Below, piece after piece: positions 15,537-18,248 of a stretch of DNA of 18,248 bases. Positions within the stretch are counted from its first letter, which is position 1; each line of letters begins with the position of its first letter. The stretch is from CAVZRC01 sp052148775 (GTDB lineage Bacteria; Planctomycetota; Planctomycetia; Isosphaerales; Isosphaeraceae). The stretch is taken from NCBI GenBank assembly GCA_052148775.1, contig JBKQHM010000034.1, forward strand, positions 1 to 18,248, in the 5' to 3' direction. The position numbers and the translations under genes are program-made. The notes under the pieces are model-generated. The model was not told the origin of the DNA, made no database searches, and saw only the letters and a program-made list of their open reading frames with translations.

Positions 15537-16760
15537 TCAGGCGCGCCGTGCGCGGCTCGGTTCGCCTTTCGGGATGGGCTGGAGCGCGGCCCCATAATCG
15601 GTCCCTCGCCAGTTGACCCGACCCGTCAGGCACATCCGGATCGAGCGAAGGAGGATCCGGTCGATGATCAGGTTGCCCAGAGGGAACCATACGACATAAC
15701 GCGAGTTCGGCACGGATGTGTTATAGACCAGGCGGAAGACGAAGTACATCCAGACGTGGTGGATGACGCTCATGGCCAGAAGGCTGGCCGCGAACGCCCG
15801 AGGACCGCCCGACGCCAGCATGATCAAGCCGGCCAGGAATGCGACGTGTCCCGACTGGCAAAAGACAAGGACATCCATCAGCCTGAGCAACAGGCGAGAT
15901 ACACGTCGGTCGAGGGCATCATACAGGATGCGGCTCCAGCCCCGGAGGAGCTGGCCGAACGACGAGTACATCCGGCAAGTGACGATCCCCTGGACGAGGG
16001 CGACGCGGATGCGGAATCCACGCGCCTTGACGCGACCCGCCAGGCCGATGTCCTCGACGAATCGATCCCGGACCGCTTCGTGCCCACCCGCCGCCTCGTA
16101 GGCCGTACGCCGGATCAGGATAAACTGGCCGTTGGCGAAGGCCAGCCGAGAACGATCGGCATGGACGACATGGAGCGGGAACGACTGCATCAATGTAATG
16201 CCGGCGAGTGGCTGCACGACCTGTTCCCAGAACGTCTCGCAGCGCAGCTCGGGGAGAAGGCTGACCATGTCGGCCTCCTGAACTCGTCCGTATTCCATGA
16301 GGATGGAGAGGGCATCGGGGGCGTGCAAGGTGTCGGCGTCGAGGAACCAGAGCCATTCGCCTTCCGGTCCGGTGGCCGCGCAGTGCAAGGCGTGGGTCTT
16401 GCCGGTCCATCCGGCCGGGAGATTGTCGATGGTGAGCACCTGGATGCGAGGATCTTCCGCCGCGAATTGCCGCGCGATCTCGCCCGTTCGATCGGTGCTC
16501 CGATCGTCGACGACGAGGATTTCGAGCCTCGGATACGTCTGACGCGAGACCGTCTCCAGGCAATTGGCGAGGTTGGCCTCTTCGTCCTTCGCCGGGATGA
16601 TCGCCAGGACGGAAGGAGGATCCGGACGAGAGTAGCGAGGGGATCGCGACGTCAGGAACTCCTGACGTTTCAGGATCACCCTCAGGACAATCAGGCGAAT
16701 CGGCCATATGGCGATGATACCGGCGTAGATCCACAGGAGCGTGGTTTGCGTGCCGGTCAT
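15537..16760 (-). CDS. Membrane-associated family-2 glycosyltransferase (CrtQ/HpnB-like)
   Basis: The 407-aa protein has an N-terminal membrane helix (about 8-30), then a GT-A domain. It contains SVLAIIPAKDEE (50-61), VVDDRSTD (83-90), GWTGKTHALHCAA (117-129), the metal-binding DAD (141-143), a likely catalytic ED (236-237, RFVEDIGLA) and a QLLRGW motif (270-275). Two or three hydrophobic helices follow after about 290. The GWTGK block is typical of transferases acting on carotenoid or hopanoid lipids (CrtQ, HpnB) and would place sugar transfer at the inner face of the cytoplasmic membrane. Its ATG overlaps the upstream stop by 4 nt (ATGA), so translation is probably coupled. The acceptor is not determinable here. 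The carotenoid option is favoured by the aldehyde dehydrogenase downstream. Confidence 0.85.
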   Translation of the reverse strand: MTGTQTTLLWIYAGIIAIWPIRLIVLRVILKRQEFLTSRSPRYSRPDPPSVLAIIPAKDEEANLANCLETVSRQTYPRLEILVVDDRSTDRTGEIARQFAAEDPRIQVLTIDNLPAGWTGKTHALHCAATGPEGEWLWFLDADTLHAPDALSILMEYGRVQEADMVSLLPELRCETFWEQVVQPLAGITLMQSFPLHVVHADRSRLAFANGQFILIRRTAYEAAGGHEAVRDRFVEDIGLAGRVKARGFRIRVALVQGIVTCRMYSSFGQLLRGWSRILYDALDRRVSRLLLRLMDVLVFCQSGHVAFLAGLIMLASGGPRAFAASLLAMSVIHHVWMYFVFRLVYNTSVPNSRYVVWFPLGNLIIDRILLRSIRMCLTGRVNWRGTDYGAALQPIPKGEPSRARRA

Positions 16761-17257
16761 GATAAAGGGGCCCCAAGATTTGTTGAAGATCGATCGAAAT
16801 CAGCCAGCTCGCGGCGACGCGGGATCGCCAGGAATCCCATTGCCAGCGGCACGACCCAGAAGGGGATCACGGCTTCGAGTCGAGGGTCGATCCACCATCC
16901 GTACACGATCCCCAGCGGGGCCGCCAGGGCGACGATCGTCGCGCTCATCACGTGCGACCAGTAGAACGCGGATTGCCGACGGCCGGGAACCGTGGCTGCG
17001 GAAAGCGATCTTGTCAATCGACGAACGACGTAGCTCGCGACGCCCAGAAAGAGGAGTGCAGCCATCAATATGTCATGGACCCGTTGTGATTTCGGGGGCT
17101 GGGCGGGCTCGGCGCGCCCTCGAAGAAGCCAGCCGCCGACGGCGATCGTCAAACCCACCCCTATGAGAACATTGAGCACGGCCGAGCGGGTCCGATGGAG
17201 ACAGGCCGCCCAGCTCGGATCCTCGTGCAGGGGATGTGGGTCATTCGTGTCTTGCAT
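16757..17257 (-). CDS. Four-helix integral membrane protein, unknown function
   Basis: The 166-aa protein has four hydrophobic helices at about 26-45, 62-80, 102-123 and 128-146, with polar N- and C-termini and positively charged loops (YVVRRLTRS; IPRRREL). No known family is recognised. Its start overlaps the upstream gene by 17 nt and its stop overlaps the glycosyltransferase ATG by 4 nt. This places it firmly within the operon and suggests a membrane partner for the glycosyltransferase, or a transport role for its product. That role is an inference from position only. Confidence 0.72.
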   Translation of the reverse strand: MQDTNDPHPLHEDPSWAACLHRTRSAVLNVLIGVGLTIAVGGWLLRGRAEPAQPPKSQRVHDILMAALLFLGVASYVVRRLTRSLSAATVPGRRQSAFYWSHVMSATIVALAAPLGIVYGWWIDPRLEAVIPFWVVPLAMGFLAIPRRRELADFDRSSTNLGAPLS

Positions 17258-17813
17258 GGTTGATCGCCGTGTTGGGCCGGGCCCCGTCGATTTGCCGCCT
17301 CAAACCCAGTATGAGCTCGATCTGACCGATCGGCTGCCCGGTCGCACGGGCGATCACGTCGGGAGACGCCCCCGTATCCGCGAGTGTCCAGATGGCGGCA
17401 TATCGCTGGGTGAGGCTGCTCGCAGTCGCCTCGCGATCGCTCGAAGTCGAGGCGAGATTGGGGATCGCGATGAGTCTGGGCTCATCCGGACCGACTCCAG
17501 CGGCCACATCCACACGTTCAGCCGACGACCTTCCCACATTCGCCGTCGCTCGGCCCGATCGGATGCGAGGCAGCTTCGGCCCGACGAGATCCGCGTCGGT
17601 GCGAAGCAGCGCCTCATAAGAGGACTCACACCGTTCGAGACGATCATGAAGCGTATGCAACTGCCCGAACAGTTCCATGAATCGCCGATCGGTCTGGCGC
17701 TCCGCCTGAGACCGGCGATGCATCAAGGCCACCCAGGCCAGCGGAGAGGCCGCGATCCCCAGCAGCAAGAATGCCGCGGCGACGGTGACAATCAGCCAGG
17801 CTTCCGGCGCCAT
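17241..17813 (-). CDS. Membrane-anchored protein with DUF2802/DUF6115-like C-terminal helix-turn-helix-like motif
   Basis: The frame opens at 17888. I choose ATG 17813 (190 aa) because AAGGAAGG lies about 9 nt upstream; ATG 17822 is the alternative but leaves almost no spacing. One membrane helix lies at about 6-30, followed by a charged helical, coiled-coil-like part (33-70) and an unstructured linker. A compact C-terminal segment sits at about 135-175 (YAAIWTLADTGASPDVIARA, then GQIELILGLRR). This last pattern is like the DUF2802/DUF6115 families, which carry a short helix-turn-helix-like fold with unknown function. It is the first gene of the four-gene operon. Whether it binds DNA or acts as a membrane adaptor cannot be told. 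Confidence 0.65.
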   Translation of the reverse strand: MAPEAWLIVTVAAAFLLLGIAASPLAWVALMHRRSQAERQTDRRFMELFGQLHTLHDRLERCESSYEALLRTDADLVGPKLPRIRSGRATANVGRSSAERVDVAAGVGPDEPRLIAIPNLASTSSDREATASSLTQRYAAIWTLADTGASPDVIARATGQPIGQIELILGLRRQIDGARPNTAINHARHE

Positions 17814-17928
17814 GATTTCCATCCTTCCTTGGATCGGTCGGGTGCGGTCATCTTCGAGCCGTGCGGTTTGGCTCCGGGGCCGCACCAAGACCCTGTTCTG
17901 AGCCGTTACAGCTATCCGTTGTCAACGA

Positions 17929-18111
17929 TCAGTGGTGGTGATGCTCGTCCTTGGGCTGGGCATCGACGGCACCCGATCGAGCATAGGCCGCCTGGACGGC
18001 ATCGAAGACCTCACGGAGGGGGATACCCCGCTCGGCGGCGATCCGTGCGCAGTCGTCATACTCCGGGCTGAATGTCGGCGGCCGTTCGCCAACCCAGCCC
18101 AGCTTAATCAC
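17929..18111 (-). CDS. Orphan LarC C-terminal module with His tail (60 aa, possibly a remnant)
   Basis: This short ORF starts at GTG 18111, with a weak GGGGA about 10 nt upstream, and ends in HHHH before TGA. Residues 15-42 (SPEYDDCARIAAERGIPLRE and on) match the end of LarC, the nickel-insertion protein that makes the nickel-pincer cofactor of lactate racemase. The rest of LarC (about 350 aa) is absent. An in-frame TAA lies 6 nt upstream of the GTG, and no LarC-like frame was found in 18112-18248. It may be a 5'-truncated relic, or a stand-alone metal-binding mini-protein, since the frame is intact and the His tail could bind Ni. The remaining 18112-18248 holds only a 19-codon ORF ending at that TAA and a GCGCGC hairpin. 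Confidence 0.5.
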   Translation of the reverse strand: MIKLGWVGERPPTFSPEYDDCARIAAERGIPLREVFDAVQAAYARSGAVDAQPKDEHHHH

Positions 18112-18248
18112 GACCGATTATTCCCCGTCGGACTCGGCGCGCATTTCCGCGCGCGTCGAAGCCCTCTTTGAAACCATCCGCGGCAAACAAACAAAATGAA
18201 ATCCGCTCCGCAAATTCACTTGTCGGATGTCCAGGCCGTTTATTCCGG

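Noticed and set aside
14073..16964. A 963-codon open frame on the + strand
   Set aside because: It lies wholly antisense to the aldehyde dehydrogenase and glycosyltransferase genes, has Arg/Asp/Gly-rich low-quality composition and no domain. It is a shadow caused by high GC3.
17897..17925. Perfect -35 hexamer TTGACA on the - strand upstream of the DUF2802-like gene, within the palindrome CGTTGTCAACG
   Set aside because: No acceptable -10 box occurs at 16-19 bp spacing (the 17-bp position reads CTCAGA), so I do not call a promoter.
1..18248. CRISPR, tRNA, rRNA, toxin-antitoxin, phage or restriction genes
   Set aside because: I looked for spaced direct repeats, cloverleaf ends and hallmark motifs, and saw none.

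Overview
The window looks like chromosomal DNA of a GC-rich planctomycete, most likely near the Isosphaeraceae. This is an inference from the gene types: squalene-cyclase-like repeat proteins, an FHA/TPR/PQQ-propeller protein, a large TPR-plus-substrate-binding protein, and a C30-carotenoid-style glycosyltransferase/aldehyde dehydrogenase pair. Strong GC3 bias, several GTG starts and often weak Shine-Dalgarno sequences fit this. No rRNA, tRNA, CRISPR array, integrase or transposase gene was seen.

Region 1 (1-1926) is gene-poor. It holds a start-less coding-like remnant (about 117-326), a degenerate 7-bp tandem array of about 30 units (494-703) that keeps several frames open on both strands, and a compact MITE-like element (932-1086) with 13-bp perfect terminal inverted repeats and a 6-bp target duplication. 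A candidate sigma70-type promoter (1821-1849) lies in front of the first operon.

Region 2 (1927-12464, + strand) is one tightly packed five-gene set. It encodes an exported QW/HEAT repeat protein, a single-pass membrane protein (4-nt overlap), an FHA-TM-TPR-PQQ propeller protein, a secreted TPR plus SBP_bac_5 protein with no permease next to it, and a secreted coiled-coil protein of unknown function. All five are exported or membrane-anchored, so together they look like an envelope-located assembly. Its function is unknown, and it is the best candidate here for an undescribed system. A second, shorter heptamer repeat sits between the fourth and fifth genes.

Region 3 (12524-13956, - strand) carries msrB (membrane-anchored methionine-R-sulfoxide reductase, with its own candidate promoter) and then a GbsR/MarR-type regulator. 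The regulator ends at a hairpin facing the + operon.

Region 4 (13986-18111, - strand) reads, in transcription order, as a short orphan LarC C-terminal module with a tetra-His tail, a membrane/coiled-coil protein with a DUF2802-like C-terminus, a four-TM membrane protein, a family-2 glycosyltransferase and an aldehyde dehydrogenase. The last four overlap or nearly touch and form an operon. The GT/ALDH pair recalls CrtQ/AldH of C30 carotenoid pathways, but the substrate cannot be read from sequence.
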